A stretch of 15,441 bases of DNA from Alphaproteobacteria bacterium (GTDB lineage Bacteria; Pseudomonadota; Alphaproteobacteria; Bin95): assembly GCA_022822125.1 (NCBI GenBank), contig JAJECF010000101.1:1-15441 (forward strand), in the 5' to 3' direction. The position numbers and the translations under genes were made by a program. A model generated the notes under the pieces. It saw only the letters and a list, made by a program, of their open reading frames with translations. It ran no database searches and was not told the origin of the DNA. Positions within the stretch are counted from its first letter, which is position 1. Each line of letters begins with the position of its first letter. This document shows, in pieces, positions 6,678 through 15,441 of the stretch.

Positions 6678-7216
6678 GGGGCAGGGTTCTGCCCTATCGG
6701 GGCATCTGGCCGAAGCTTGCGGACGATGTTTTCGTGGCGCCCGGCGCCGTGGTGATCGGCGATGTGGAGATCGGGGCGGGGTCCAGCGTCTGGTACAATG
6801 CCGTGGTGCGCGGCGATGTCGGCCGCATCCGCATCGGCGCGGGCACGAATATCCAGGACGGGACCGTGGTGCATGTCACCGGCGGCGCCTTCGACACCGT
6901 GATCGGCGACGAGGTGCTGGTCGGCCACCGCTGCATGATCCACGGCTGCCGGCTGGAGGACCGCGCCTTTATCGGCATGAGCGCCACGGTGCTGGACGGC
7001 TGCGTGGTCGAGGGCGACGCGATGCTCGCCGCCGGCGCCCTGCTCGCGCCCGGCAAGCGCCTGCCGAAGGGCGAACTCTGGGCCGGCTCGCCGGCCAAAA
7101 AAATGCGCGATCTCGCCCCGGAAGCGCTCAAAGGCTTCCGCCGCCAGGTCGCCCACTACGCCCGGAACGCTCAGATCCACCGGGAGTCCCTGAAGGATCT
7201 CGACCGGGCTCTTTGA
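6674..7216 (+). CDS. Gamma-class carbonic anhydrase family protein
   Basis: The 180-residue protein is a left-handed beta-helix of hexapeptide repeats. The three zinc histidines of the Methanosarcina Cam enzyme have counterparts in H67 (TVVHVTGG), H85 and H90 (VLVGHRCMIHGC), and the supporting R46-x-D48 (VVRGDVGRI) and Q61-D62 (NIQDG) are also present, so the site looks intact. It lacks the acidic loop of Cam and so fits the CamH type. The start is a GTG at 6674 that shares GTGA with the argC stop, giving V-R-G-R-V-L-P-Y-R-G at the front, the usual N-terminus for this family. The reaction would be interconversion of CO2 and bicarbonate, although many family members have untested activity. The overlap implies translation coupled to argC. 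Confidence 0.92.
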   Translation: MRGRVLPYRGIWPKLADDVFVAPGAVVIGDVEIGAGSSVWYNAVVRGDVGRIRIGAGTNIQDGTVVHVTGGAFDTVIGDEVLVGHRCMIHGCRLEDRAFIGMSATVLDGCVVEGDAMLAAGALLAPGKRLPKGELWAGSPAKKMRDLAPEALKGFRRQVAHYARNAQIHRESLKDLDRAL

Positions 7217-7282
7217 CCTGGAAGGATGACGCGCCTTATCGTGTCCGGAACGAAATCCCCGGATCGGAGGAAGAGGCGCCCC

Positions 7283-7978
7283 ATGCCCGCTACCACGCCT
7301 GAAGTGAAGGCCGCCCTGGAGACCATTTTCGCCGGGGATTCGGAGATCTACCGGGAGCGCGGCTTCCAGCGCCGTATCGGCTACGGCACCCGGCCCGCGC
7401 TGCTGGTCATCGACATGGCCAATGCCTGGACCCGGCCGGACTATCCCTTCACCTGCGATAACATGGAGGAGATCATTCCCGCCAACCGGGCCCTGCTGGC
7501 GGCGGCGCGGGAGAAGCGCATCCCCGTCGTCTTCACCTCCACTGCCTACCGCAATCCCGCCGGCCCTCACCCGGATACCGGCCTCTGGCACCTGAAAATC
7601 CCGACGGAAATCCTCTCGGAGGGCTCCGAAGCGACCGCCATCGACGACCGCCTCGCGCCTGAGCCCGGCGAGCAGGTGCTCCTCAAGAAGCGCGCGAGCG
7701 CCTTTCACGGCACCTGGCTTGCCGGCTATCTGCGCGCCCAGCGCGTGGACACGGTGATCGTCACGGGCGTGACCATGGCCGGCTGCGTGCGCCACAGCGT
7801 CGAGGACGCCATCGCCGACGGCTTCCGCCCCATCGTGGTGCGGGAGGCGGTCGGCGACCGGGTGCCGGGCGCGGTGGAGTGGAACCTGTTCGACATCGAC
7901 GCCAAATTCGGCGATGTGGAGCCGCTGGAAAACGTGCTCGCCTATCTGAACGACCTGCCGGCGCTGGCCAACGACTGA
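7283..7978 (+). CDS. Isochorismatase-fold cysteine hydrolase, N-carbamoylsarcosine amidase-like
   Basis: The 231-residue protein has the cysteine-hydrolase triad of this fold: D44 in [18 protein letters not shown]135 in [13 protein letters not shown], and C168 in [15 protein letters not shown]. The [11 protein letters not shown] and [16 protein letters not shown] segments resemble N-carbamoylsarcosine amidase and related N-carbamoyl amidohydrolases more than true isochorismatases or nicotinamidases. Such enzymes release ammonia and CO2 from an N-carbamoyl group. The substrate here is unproven. The start is the ATG at 7283 behind GGAGGAAGAGG; an in-frame ATG at 7226 has its only purine-rich run directly adjacent, so it is less likely. 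The gene lies 66 bp after the carbonic anhydrase gene on the same strand and is followed by a hairpin, so it may be the last gene of the argC transcript. Confidence 0.9.
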   Translation: MPATTPEVKAALETIFAGDSEIYRERGFQRRIGYGTRPALLVIDMANAWTRPDYPFTCDNMEEIIPANRALLAAAREKRIPVVFTSTAYRNPAGPHPDTGLWHLKIPTEILSEGSEATAIDDRLAPEPGEQVLLKKRASAFHGTWLAGYLRAQRVDTVIVTGVTMAGCVRHSVEDAIADGFRPIVVREAVGDRVPGAVEWNLFDIDAKFGDVEPLENVLAYLNDLPALAND

Positions 7979-7986
7979 GCCCCGCC

Positions 7987-8008
7987 GCGGGCGGCGGATT
8001 GCGCCCGC
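7987..8008 (+). terminator. GC-rich hairpin after the isochorismatase-fold gene
   Basis: GCGGGCG (7987-7993) and CGCCCGC (8002-8008) pair over 7 bp with an 8-base loop, starting 9 bp after the stop codon and just before the alaS promoter. No T-run follows. The position supports a terminator between two transcription units. Confidence 0.45.
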
Positions 8009-8011
8009 CGG

Positions 8012-8040
8012 TGGACAGCCGCCGGGCCTGCCGATACAAA
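8012..8040 (+). promoter_or_regulatory. Sigma70-type promoter for alaS
   Basis: TGGACA (8012-8017, 5 of 6 to consensus) and TACAAA (8035-8040, 4 of 6) are separated by exactly 17 bp, predicting a start near 8047 and a leader of about 32 nt. A GGAGGG at 8064-8069 then serves the alaS ATG. Confidence 0.6.
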
Positions 8041-8078
8041 CCGGCCTTCCCGAAGCCCGCCCCGGAGGGTTGCGACGC

Positions 8079-10721
<2,643 letters not shown>

Positions 10722-10732
10722 AGCGGGTTCCG

Positions 10733-10746
10733 TCCGCGAAAGCGGG
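10733..10746. terminator. Small hairpin between convergent alaS and asparaginase-like genes
   Basis: CCGC (10734-10737) and GCGG (10742-10745) close a GAAA tetraloop on the plus strand, with a possible extra G-U pair. It fills most of the 25 bp between the two stop codons. The stem is short and has no T-run, so a shared terminator role is only possible. Confidence 0.3.
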
Positions 10747-11742
10747 TCAGAAGCGGTAGAACAGGCCCTGGAGTTCTTCGGGGTCCTTGGTGCGCGCAAG
10801 GCCGAGCATGAGCAGGACGCGGGCCTTCTGGACGGTCAGGTTGTCAGCCAGCACCGTGCCCTTCGGCCGGCGATGCTCCAGCGGCACGAGGCGTCCGGCG
10901 CCGGCGCGCGTGCCCATGACGAAGACGATGCCGCGCGCCATGACCTCTTCCATGACCTCATGCTCCTCCGGCGTCGGCATGCCAGGGGCGAGCGAGGCCA
11001 TGACGATGCCCTCCGCGCCGATATCCGCCATCGCCCGCAGCACCGCCCCGTCCGAGCCGCCATAGGAATAGGCGATCTCGACGCGCGGGAAGCGCGCCGG
11101 CAGGCCGAGTTCGCGCGCGGCCTCCGGCGCATGGACGCGCACCGGCCGGCGGTAGATCGCGATCCGGTCCTCATCCGCATGGCCCAGCACGCCGAAATCC
11201 GGCGCCCTGAAGGTCTGCGCGCGGGCGCTGTGCGTCTTGGTGACCTCGCGCGCGGCGTGGATCTCGTCATTGAGCAGCGTGAGCACGCCCATGCCACGCG
11301 CTTCCGGGGCTCCCGCCACGCGCACGGCGTTCACAAGGTTCAGGAAAGCGTCCGTCGAGAGCCCCGAGGCCGGCCGCTGCGCGCCGACCACCACCACCGT
11401 CTTTTCCGTCTCCACCGTGAGATTGAGGAAATAGGCGGTCTCCTCCAGCGTCGCCGTGCCGTGGGTGATGGCGATGCCGTCCACCTCCGGCCGGGCGGCG
11501 GTCTCGTGGACGAGGGCGAGCAGCTCCGGCCAGACGGCCGGGCCCATCGCGGTCGAGGGAATGGCGCGGAACGGCACCGGCACGATGTCCGCGACCCGGT
11601 CGAGTTCCGGCACCTTCGCGATCAGCTCCCCGACCTCCATCACAGTGGAATGGTCCACATAGGTGGCGAGTTCGAGGCTGTGGCGCCCCAAGGAGGAGAT
11701 CGTGCCGCCTGTGCCGATCACCGCGACGGTCGGGCGTGTCAT
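10747..11742 (-). CDS. L-asparaginase family protein with altered active site
   Basis: The 331-residue protein has the asparaginase/glutaminase fold, with TGGTIS (11-16, nucleophile-position T14) and THGTATLEETAYFLNLTV (93-110). The second active-site threonine T96 and lysine K169 (REVTKTHSA) are kept, but the aspartate that normally follows the threonine (HGTD, D90 in E. coli AnsB) is A97 here. The codon is GCG, two changes from an aspartate codon. That aspartate belongs to the Thr-Lys-Asp triad, so ordinary asparaginase activity is doubtful. The segment GAQRPASGLSTDAFLNLVNA replaces the usual GAMRP form, which suggests a subfamily rather than a recent mutation. No signal peptide is seen, so it should be cytoplasmic. 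It starts at 11742 behind AGGGAG, 20 nt after acnA, and is probably co-transcribed with it. Confidence 0.9.
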   Translation of the reverse strand: MTRPTVAVIGTGGTISSLGRHSLELATYVDHSTVMEVGELIAKVPELDRVADIVPVPFRAIPSTAMGPAVWPELLALVHETAARPEVDGIAITHGTATLEETAYFLNLTVETEKTVVVVGAQRPASGLSTDAFLNLVNAVRVAGAPEARGMGVLTLLNDEIHAAREVTKTHSARAQTFRAPDFGVLGHADEDRIAIYRRPVRVHAPEAARELGLPARFPRVEIAYSYGGSDGAVLRAMADIGAEGIVMASLAPGMPTPEEHEVMEEVMARGIVFVMGTRAGAGRLVPLEHRRPKGTVLADNLTVQKARVLLMLGLARTKDPEELQGLFYRF

Positions 11743-11762
11743 GGGCGCAACTCCCTGTCAGG

Positions 11763-14432
11763 TCAGGCCGCTTCGGCCAGCATGTTGCGCAGGACGTAGG
11801 GCAAGATGCCGCCGTGTCGGAAATAGTCGAGTTCGTTCTCGGTGTCGATGCGGCAGCGGACCTCGAAGCGCTGCTCGGTGCCGTCCTCGCGCCGCACCCG
11901 GCATTCGAGCGTGCTGCGCGGCGACAGGCCGTCCGCAACGCCGACGATATCGACCGTCTCGCTGCCGTCGAGGCCGAGCTCCTTGCGCGTCATGCCGCCG
12001 GTGAATTCCAGCGGCAGCACGCCCATGCCGATCAGGTTGGAGCGATGGATGCGCTCGAAGCTCTCCACGATCACCGCCCTGATGCCGAGCAGCGCCGAGC
12101 CCTTGGCGGCCCAGTCGCGCGAGGAGCCGGTGCCGTATTCCTTGCCGCCGAACACCACCAGCGGCACGCCCTCCTCGCGGTAGCGCATGGCGGCGTCATA
12201 GACGGACATGACCTCGCCGGAGGGCCGGTGCGTTGTAAGGCCGCCTTCCGTGCCGGGGGCGAGCTCGTTGCGGATGCGGATATTGGCGAAGGTGCCGCGC
12301 ATCATCACTTCATGATTGCCGCGCCGGGCGCCGTAGGAGTTGAACTCCACCGGGCGCACCTGGTGGCCGATCAGGTAGTCGCCCGCCGGCCCGTCGCGCT
12401 TGATCGCGCCCGCCGGCGAGATGTGGTCGGTGGTGATGCTGTCGGCGAGCGAGAGCAGCACCCGCGCGCCGTTGACGTCCGAGACGGGCTGCGGCTCGCG
12501 TTCCATGTCCTGGAAGTAGGGCGCGTGGCGGACATAGGTGGAGCCGTCGTTCCAGCGATAGGTCTCGTCCGCCGGCACGCGGATCTCGCGCCACTCCTTC
12601 GGTCCCTCGGAGACATTGCCGTAGCGGGTGCGGAACATGTCCGGCGAGAGCGCGCTCGCCAGCGTGTCGCGGACCTGCTCGTCGCTAGGCCAGATGTCGC
12701 GCAGAAAGACGGGATTGCCGTCAGCGTCCTGCCCCAGCGGGTCCTGCGCAAGATCGACGGTGAGCGAGCCGGCCAGCGCATAGGCGACCACCAACGGCGG
12801 CGAGGCGAGGTAATTCGCTTTCACCTGGGCATGCACGCGGCCCTCGAAATTGCGGTTGCCGGAGAGCACCGCGCCGACGGTGATGTCGCCCGCCTCCACA
12901 GCCTCCGCGATCGGCTCCGCCAGCGGCCCGGAATTGCCGATGCAGGTGGTGCAGCCATAGCCGACGAGGTTGAAACCGAGCGCATCCAGCGACTCCTGCA
13001 GGCCGGCAGCCTCCAGATAGTCGGTGACCACCTGGCTGCCGGGGGCGAGCGAGGTTTTGACCCAGGGCTTGACGCTGAGTCCCCGCTCCAGCGCGTTGCG
13101 GGCCAGCAGGCCGGCGGCGACAAGCACGCTCGGATTGGAGGTGTTGGTGCAACTCGTTATCGCGGCGATCACCACATGGCCGGGCTCCATGGCGTAGTCC
13201 GCGCCCTCGACCTGTTGCGCCGCGCCGCCGCCGATCTCGGCCACGGCCCGCTCGAAGCTCGCCGGCACGCCGGAAAGCGCGACGCGGTCCTGCGGGCGCT
13301 TCGGCCCGGCGAGCGCCGGCTCTACCGAGGAGAGGTCGAGCGAGAGCGTGTCGGAGAAGAGCGGCGCTTCCATGCCGGCTTCGCGCCAGAGGCCCTGCGC
13401 CTTTGCATAGGCCTCGACCAGCGCCACTTGCTCCTCCTCGCGCCCGGTGAAGCGCAGATAATTGAGCGTCTCGCCGTCCACGGGGAAGAAGCCGCAGGTG
13501 GCGCCGTATTCGGGCGCCATATTGGCGATGGTGGCGCGGTCGGCAAGCGCCAGCGCGTCGAGGCCGGCTCCGTGGAATTCGACGAATTTGCCGACCACGC
13601 CCTTGGCGCGCAGCATTTCGACCACGCGCAGCACGAGGTCGGTCGCCGTCGCGCCTTCGGGCATGCGCCCGGTGAGCTGGAAGCCCACCACTTCCGGGAT
13701 CAGCATGGAGATCGGCTGGCCCAGCATGGCCGCCTCGGCCTCGATGCCGCCCACGCCCCAGCCGAGCACGCCGAGCCCGTTCACCATCGTGGTGTGGCTG
13801 TCGGTGCCGACCACGGTGTCCGGCATGGCGATGGTGCGCCCGCCCGTTTCCTCGGTCCAGACGGTGCGCGCCAGATATTCGAGATTGACCTGGTGGCAGA
13901 TGCCGGTGCCCGGCGGCACGACACGGAAATTGCGGAAGGCGGACTGGCCCCAGCGCAGGAACTCGTAACGCTCGCGATTGCGTTCGAACTCGCGCCCGAC
14001 ATTGGCGCGGAAGGCGTCCGCGCTGCCGTAGCTGTCCACCATGACGGAATGGTCGATGACGAGGTCCACCGCGCTCAGCGGGTTGATCTTCTGCGGGTCG
14101 CCGCCGAGCTCGGCCATGGCGTGGCGCATGGCGGCGAGATCGACCACGGCCGGCACGCCGGTGAAGTCCTGCATCAGCACCCGCGCCGGGCGGAAGGCGA
14201 TCTCGGCGCCGGCCTTGCGGTCCTTCAGCCAGGCGCCGAAGCCGGCGATGTCATCGACCGTGACCGTGCGCCCGTACTCATGGCGCAGCAGGTTCTCGGC
14301 CAGGATTCGCAGCGAGACCGGCAGGCGCGAGAGGTCGCCCGCGGCCGCTTCCGCCGCTTCCAGCGCGTAATAGTCGTATTCCCTGCCGCCGACCCGAAGG
14401 GTCCGGCGCGCACCCAGGGTGTCGCGTCCCAT
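11763..14432 (-). CDS. acnA: Aconitate hydratase A
   Basis: Aconitase isomerises citrate to isocitrate in the TCA cycle with a [4Fe-4S] cluster. The 889-residue protein fits the AcnA/IRP1 class. The cluster cysteines are C428 (AITSCTNTSNPS), C494 and C497 (GYGCTTCIGNSGPL). Other landmarks are VLMQDFTGVPAVVDLAAMR (85-103), the active-site DSH in VVGTDSHTTMVNGLGVLGWG (207-226), and the swivel-domain GKEYGTGSSRDWAAKG near the C-terminus. I chose the ATG at 14432 (MGRDTLGARRTLRV) because GGAGG lies 10 nt upstream and this gives the family's usual N-terminus; the frame stays open for another 300 bases upstream, but that part has no homology I recognise and overlaps the toxin gene. An asparaginase-family gene follows after 20 nt. 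It is divergent from the toxin-antitoxin pair. Confidence 0.98.
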   Translation of the reverse strand: MGRDTLGARRTLRVGGREYDYYALEAAEAAAGDLSRLPVSLRILAENLLRHEYGRTVTVDDIAGFGAWLKDRKAGAEIAFRPARVLMQDFTGVPAVVDLAAMRHAMAELGGDPQKINPLSAVDLVIDHSVMVDSYGSADAFRANVGREFERNRERYEFLRWGQSAFRNFRVVPPGTGICHQVNLEYLARTVWTEETGGRTIAMPDTVVGTDSHTTMVNGLGVLGWGVGGIEAEAAMLGQPISMLIPEVVGFQLTGRMPEGATATDLVLRVVEMLRAKGVVGKFVEFHGAGLDALALADRATIANMAPEYGATCGFFPVDGETLNYLRFTGREEEQVALVEAYAKAQGLWREAGMEAPLFSDTLSLDLSSVEPALAGPKRPQDRVALSGVPASFERAVAEIGGGAAQQVEGADYAMEPGHVVIAAITSCTNTSNPSVLVAAGLLARNALERGLSVKPWVKTSLAPGSQVVTDYLEAAGLQESLDALGFNLVGYGCTTCIGNSGPLAEPIAEAVEAGDITVGAVLSGNRNFEGRVHAQVKANYLASPPLVVAYALAGSLTVDLAQDPLGQDADGNPVFLRDIWPSDEQVRDTLASALSPDMFRTRYGNVSEGPKEWREIRVPADETYRWNDGSTYVRHAPYFQDMEREPQPVSDVNGARVLLSLADSITTDHISPAGAIKRDGPAGDYLIGHQVRPVEFNSYGARRGNHEVMMRGTFANIRIRNELAPGTEGGLTTHRPSGEVMSVYDAAMRYREEGVPLVVFGGKEYGTGSSRDWAAKGSALLGIRAVIVESFERIHRSNLIGMGVLPLEFTGGMTRKELGLDGSETVDIVGVADGLSPRSTLECRVRREDGTEQRFEVRCRIDTENELDYFRHGGILPYVLRNMLAEAA

Positions 14433-14473
14433 GATGCGAAAGCCTCCACACGGCCGAAATCCACGCAGGCCGG

Positions 14474-14501
14474 GGTTTACACCCGAACGCGGGGCAAGCA
14501 A
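14474..14501 (-). promoter_or_regulatory. Weak promoter candidate for acnA
   Basis: Read on the minus strand, TTGCTT (14496-14501) and TAAACC (14474-14479) are 16 bp apart and about 40 bp upstream of the acnA start. The -10 matches consensus at only 3 of 6 positions. It is the best pair I see in the 162-bp divergent gap. Confidence 0.25.
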
Positions 14502-14566
14502 AGGGTCGGGGAGCAAAGCGGGTTCTGGCAGGACGGCGCCTGCTGGCGGTGCATCCTGTTGGCGAC

Positions 14567-14582
14567 ATAGCAAATATGCTAT
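14567..14582. promoter_or_regulatory. Palindromic operator of the toxin-antitoxin operon
   Basis: ATAGCA (14567-14572) and TGCTAT (14577-14582) form a perfect dyad with a 4-bp AATA centre, ending 12 bp before the toxin ATG. It is an A/T-rich island in GC-rich DNA and overlaps a plausible -10, TATAGA (14580-14585), with TTGGCG (14559-14564) at the -35 side (15-bp spacer). HigA-type antitoxins bind such dyads to repress their own operon. Binding here is inferred. Confidence 0.65.
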
Positions 14583-14594
14583 AGAAACAGCGTC

Positions 14595-14921
14595 ATGGAG
14601 TGGACCGTGGAAACCCTCAACGGCACCGTGGATGACGAATTGCGCGCGTTGCCTGCCGACATGCGCGCGCGGTTCGTCCGAATCTGCGGGCTGATTACCG
14701 CTGTCGGCCTCGAACGCATGGGCGCGCCGCATGTCAGGCATCTAACAGGGCCGCTTTGGGAGATGCGAATGACCGGCCGGGACGGGATATCGAGGGCGCT
14801 CTATGTCGCGGTTCGGGACAGACGGGTGGTGGTCGTGCGGGTATTCGTGAAGAAGACCCGGCGAACGCCGGGCCGGGAGATTGCATTGGCGCTGCGGCGC
14901 GCCGGGGAGATACTGGAATGA
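14595..14921 (+). CDS. HigB/Gp49-like toxin of a type II toxin-antitoxin system
   Basis: The 108-residue basic protein fits the RelE/HigB-related Gp49 family (Pfam phage-derived Gp49-like). The diagnostic run is VRHLTGPLWEMRMTGRDG (47-64), then ALYVAVRDRRVVVVRVFVKK (68-87) and TRRTPGREIALALRR. Family members are ribosome-dependent mRNA interferases, with basic residues in the FVKKTRRTP loop thought to contact RNA. The ATG at 14595 has no clear Shine-Dalgarno sequence, and the predicted transcript start lies only a few bases before it, so it may be translated from a leaderless or near-leaderless message. Toxin-first order and a 4-nt ATGA overlap with the antitoxin are typical of higBA. No transposase or phage gene is nearby; the pair sits between acnA and cinA. 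Confidence 0.9.
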   Translation: MEWTVETLNGTVDDELRALPADMRARFVRICGLITAVGLERMGAPHVRHLTGPLWEMRMTGRDGISRALYVAVRDRRVVVVRVFVKKTRRTPGREIALALRRAGEILE

Positions 14922-15211
14922 CCGAGATATCGGAACTCCACAGGGAGTGGAGCGCGGACCCGGAATACCGGGAAGCGTATGAGCGTCTTGCCCCGGAGTT
15001 CGCGTTGGCGCGCACGCTCATTGAGGCCCGCCGGGACGCGGGATTGACCCAGGCCCAATTGGCCGACCGCATGGAAACGACCCAGTCGGTTGTGGCCCGC
15101 CTTGAGAGCGGGCGCATCAACCCGTCCACCCGGACGCTGGAAAAGGTCGCCATAGCGACGGGCACTCGACTGCGAATCAGTTTCGAGCCGATAAAAATGC
15201 AGGCCGGCTGA
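14918..15211 (+). CDS. XRE-family antitoxin (HigA-like)
   Basis: The 97-residue protein has an N-terminal helical part (WSADPEYREAYERLAPEFAL, 11-30) that probably neutralises the toxin, and a Cro/C1-type helix-turn-helix from about 33 to 87: LIEARRDAGLTQAQLADRME, TTQSVVARLESGRINPSTRT, then LEKVAIATGTRLRISF. The first part resembles antitoxins paired with Gp49-type toxins. The ATG at 14918 overlaps the toxin stop as ATGA, which couples the two translations. It likely represses the operon through the palindrome at 14567-14582, together with the toxin. Its role is inferred from family and arrangement. Confidence 0.92.
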   Translation: MTEISELHREWSADPEYREAYERLAPEFALARTLIEARRDAGLTQAQLADRMETTQSVVARLESGRINPSTRTLEKVAIATGTRLRISFEPIKMQAG

Positions 15212-15363
15212 TGGCGGAGGAGCCTGCCATTGCGCTAATCGAGCGCCCGGCCGCCCCGGACGAATAGACAGGCGCGCTGCTCAAGCCGTCCGTGCGCCGG
15301 CCCCGCATTTGCAGCAATTGCGCCGCCTTGCTATCTCCCTCCGGCATCGGGGGGAGCGATTTC

Positions 15364-15441
15364 TTGCGCATCGAAGTGATCTGCACCGGCGACGAGGTGC
15401 TGAGCGGCAAGACCGTCAACACCAATTTCAGCCGCCTCAGC
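15364..15441 (+). CDS. CinA-family molybdopterin-binding protein, first 26 codons (cut by window edge)
   Basis: Starting at a TTG at 15364, the frame reads (M)RIEVICTGDEVLSGKTVNTN followed by FSRLS up to the window end. RIEVICTGDEVLSGKTVNTNF matches the start of the CinA N-terminal domain (COG1058, MoaB/MogA-like fold), which in some species is joined to a nicotinamide-nucleotide amidase domain. GGGGGGAG (15349-15356) lies 7 nt before the TTG, and no ATG or GTG nearby fits, so TTG is the likely start. The 152 bp upstream hold only a weak promoter candidate, TTGCAG (15309) and TATCTC (15332), with 17-bp spacing. Whether the C-terminal amidase domain exists cannot be seen. Confidence 0.85.
   Translation, partial: MRIEVICTGDEVLSGKTVNTNFSRLS

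Noticed and set aside
7226..7282. Upstream start for the isochorismatase-fold gene
   Set aside because: It would add 19 basic residues with no family similarity, and the purine run touches the ATG; the start at 7283 has a textbook site.
11736..14570. Very long (944-codon) plus-strand frame opposite acnA
   Set aside because: It is a mirror of the acnA codon pattern in GC-rich DNA, rich in His, Arg, Ala and Gly, with no domain. acnA itself is unmistakable.
14433..14741. N-terminal extension of acnA by about 103 codons
   Set aside because: The extension would overlap the toxin gene and its operator, has no similarity to aconitases, and the start at 14432 has a good ribosome site.
15211..15267. 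18-codon frame (MAEEPAIALIERPAAPDE) whose ATG overlaps the antitoxin stop
   Set aside because: It is too short to judge, has no known counterpart and no coding signal beyond the overlap; it is probably chance.

Overview
The window looks like chromosomal DNA from a GC-rich alphaproteobacterium. The reasons are the rplM-rpsI-argC gene order, the long acidic N-terminal extension on ribosomal protein S9, the high GC content with G/C-rich third codon positions throughout, and an AcnA-type aconitase. I cannot assign a genus. Most of the window is housekeeping or central metabolism. I see no tRNA, rRNA, insertion sequence, prophage or CRISPR array.

Left part (1-3750), catabolic and accessory: a truncated hydantoinase/oxoprolinase A subunit (runs off the left edge) sits downstream of a LysR-type regulator, both on the minus strand. 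A 437-bp gene-free stretch (1700-2136) follows, with a near-perfect FNR/FixK-type box, a dyad that could be a LysR operator, and a strong hairpin. Then come a class II HpcH/HpaI-type aldolase (minus) and a divergent NAD-type short-chain dehydrogenase (plus), which together could handle a 2-keto-3-deoxy sugar acid. The dehydrogenase ends at a GC-rich hairpin, where it meets an enoyl-CoA hydratase homologue of the ECHDC3 type on the opposite strand. That homologue lacks both catalytic glutamates.

Centre (4531-10746), housekeeping on the plus strand: a good sigma70-type promoter drives rplM-rpsI, followed by argC, a gamma-class carbonic anhydrase whose GTG start overlaps the argC stop, and an isochorismatase-fold amidohydrolase resembling N-carbamoylsarcosine amidase. 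A hairpin and a second good promoter separate this run from alaS, a complete alanyl-tRNA synthetase.

Right part (10747-15441): on the minus strand, acnA (aconitase A) is followed 20 nt later by an L-asparaginase-family gene whose active-site aspartate is replaced by alanine, probably as one operon. Divergent from acnA is a compact HigB/HigA-like toxin-antitoxin pair, with a perfect palindrome just upstream and an ATGA overlap between toxin and antitoxin. The window ends inside the first 26 codons of a CinA-family gene that starts at TTG behind a strong ribosome binding site.

I found no convincing new multi-gene defence or mobile system. The points most worth a second look are the two enzyme homologues with lost catalytic residues, the isolated FNR-like box in the large gap, the argC/carbonic anhydrase coupling, and the operator layout of the toxin-antitoxin pair.
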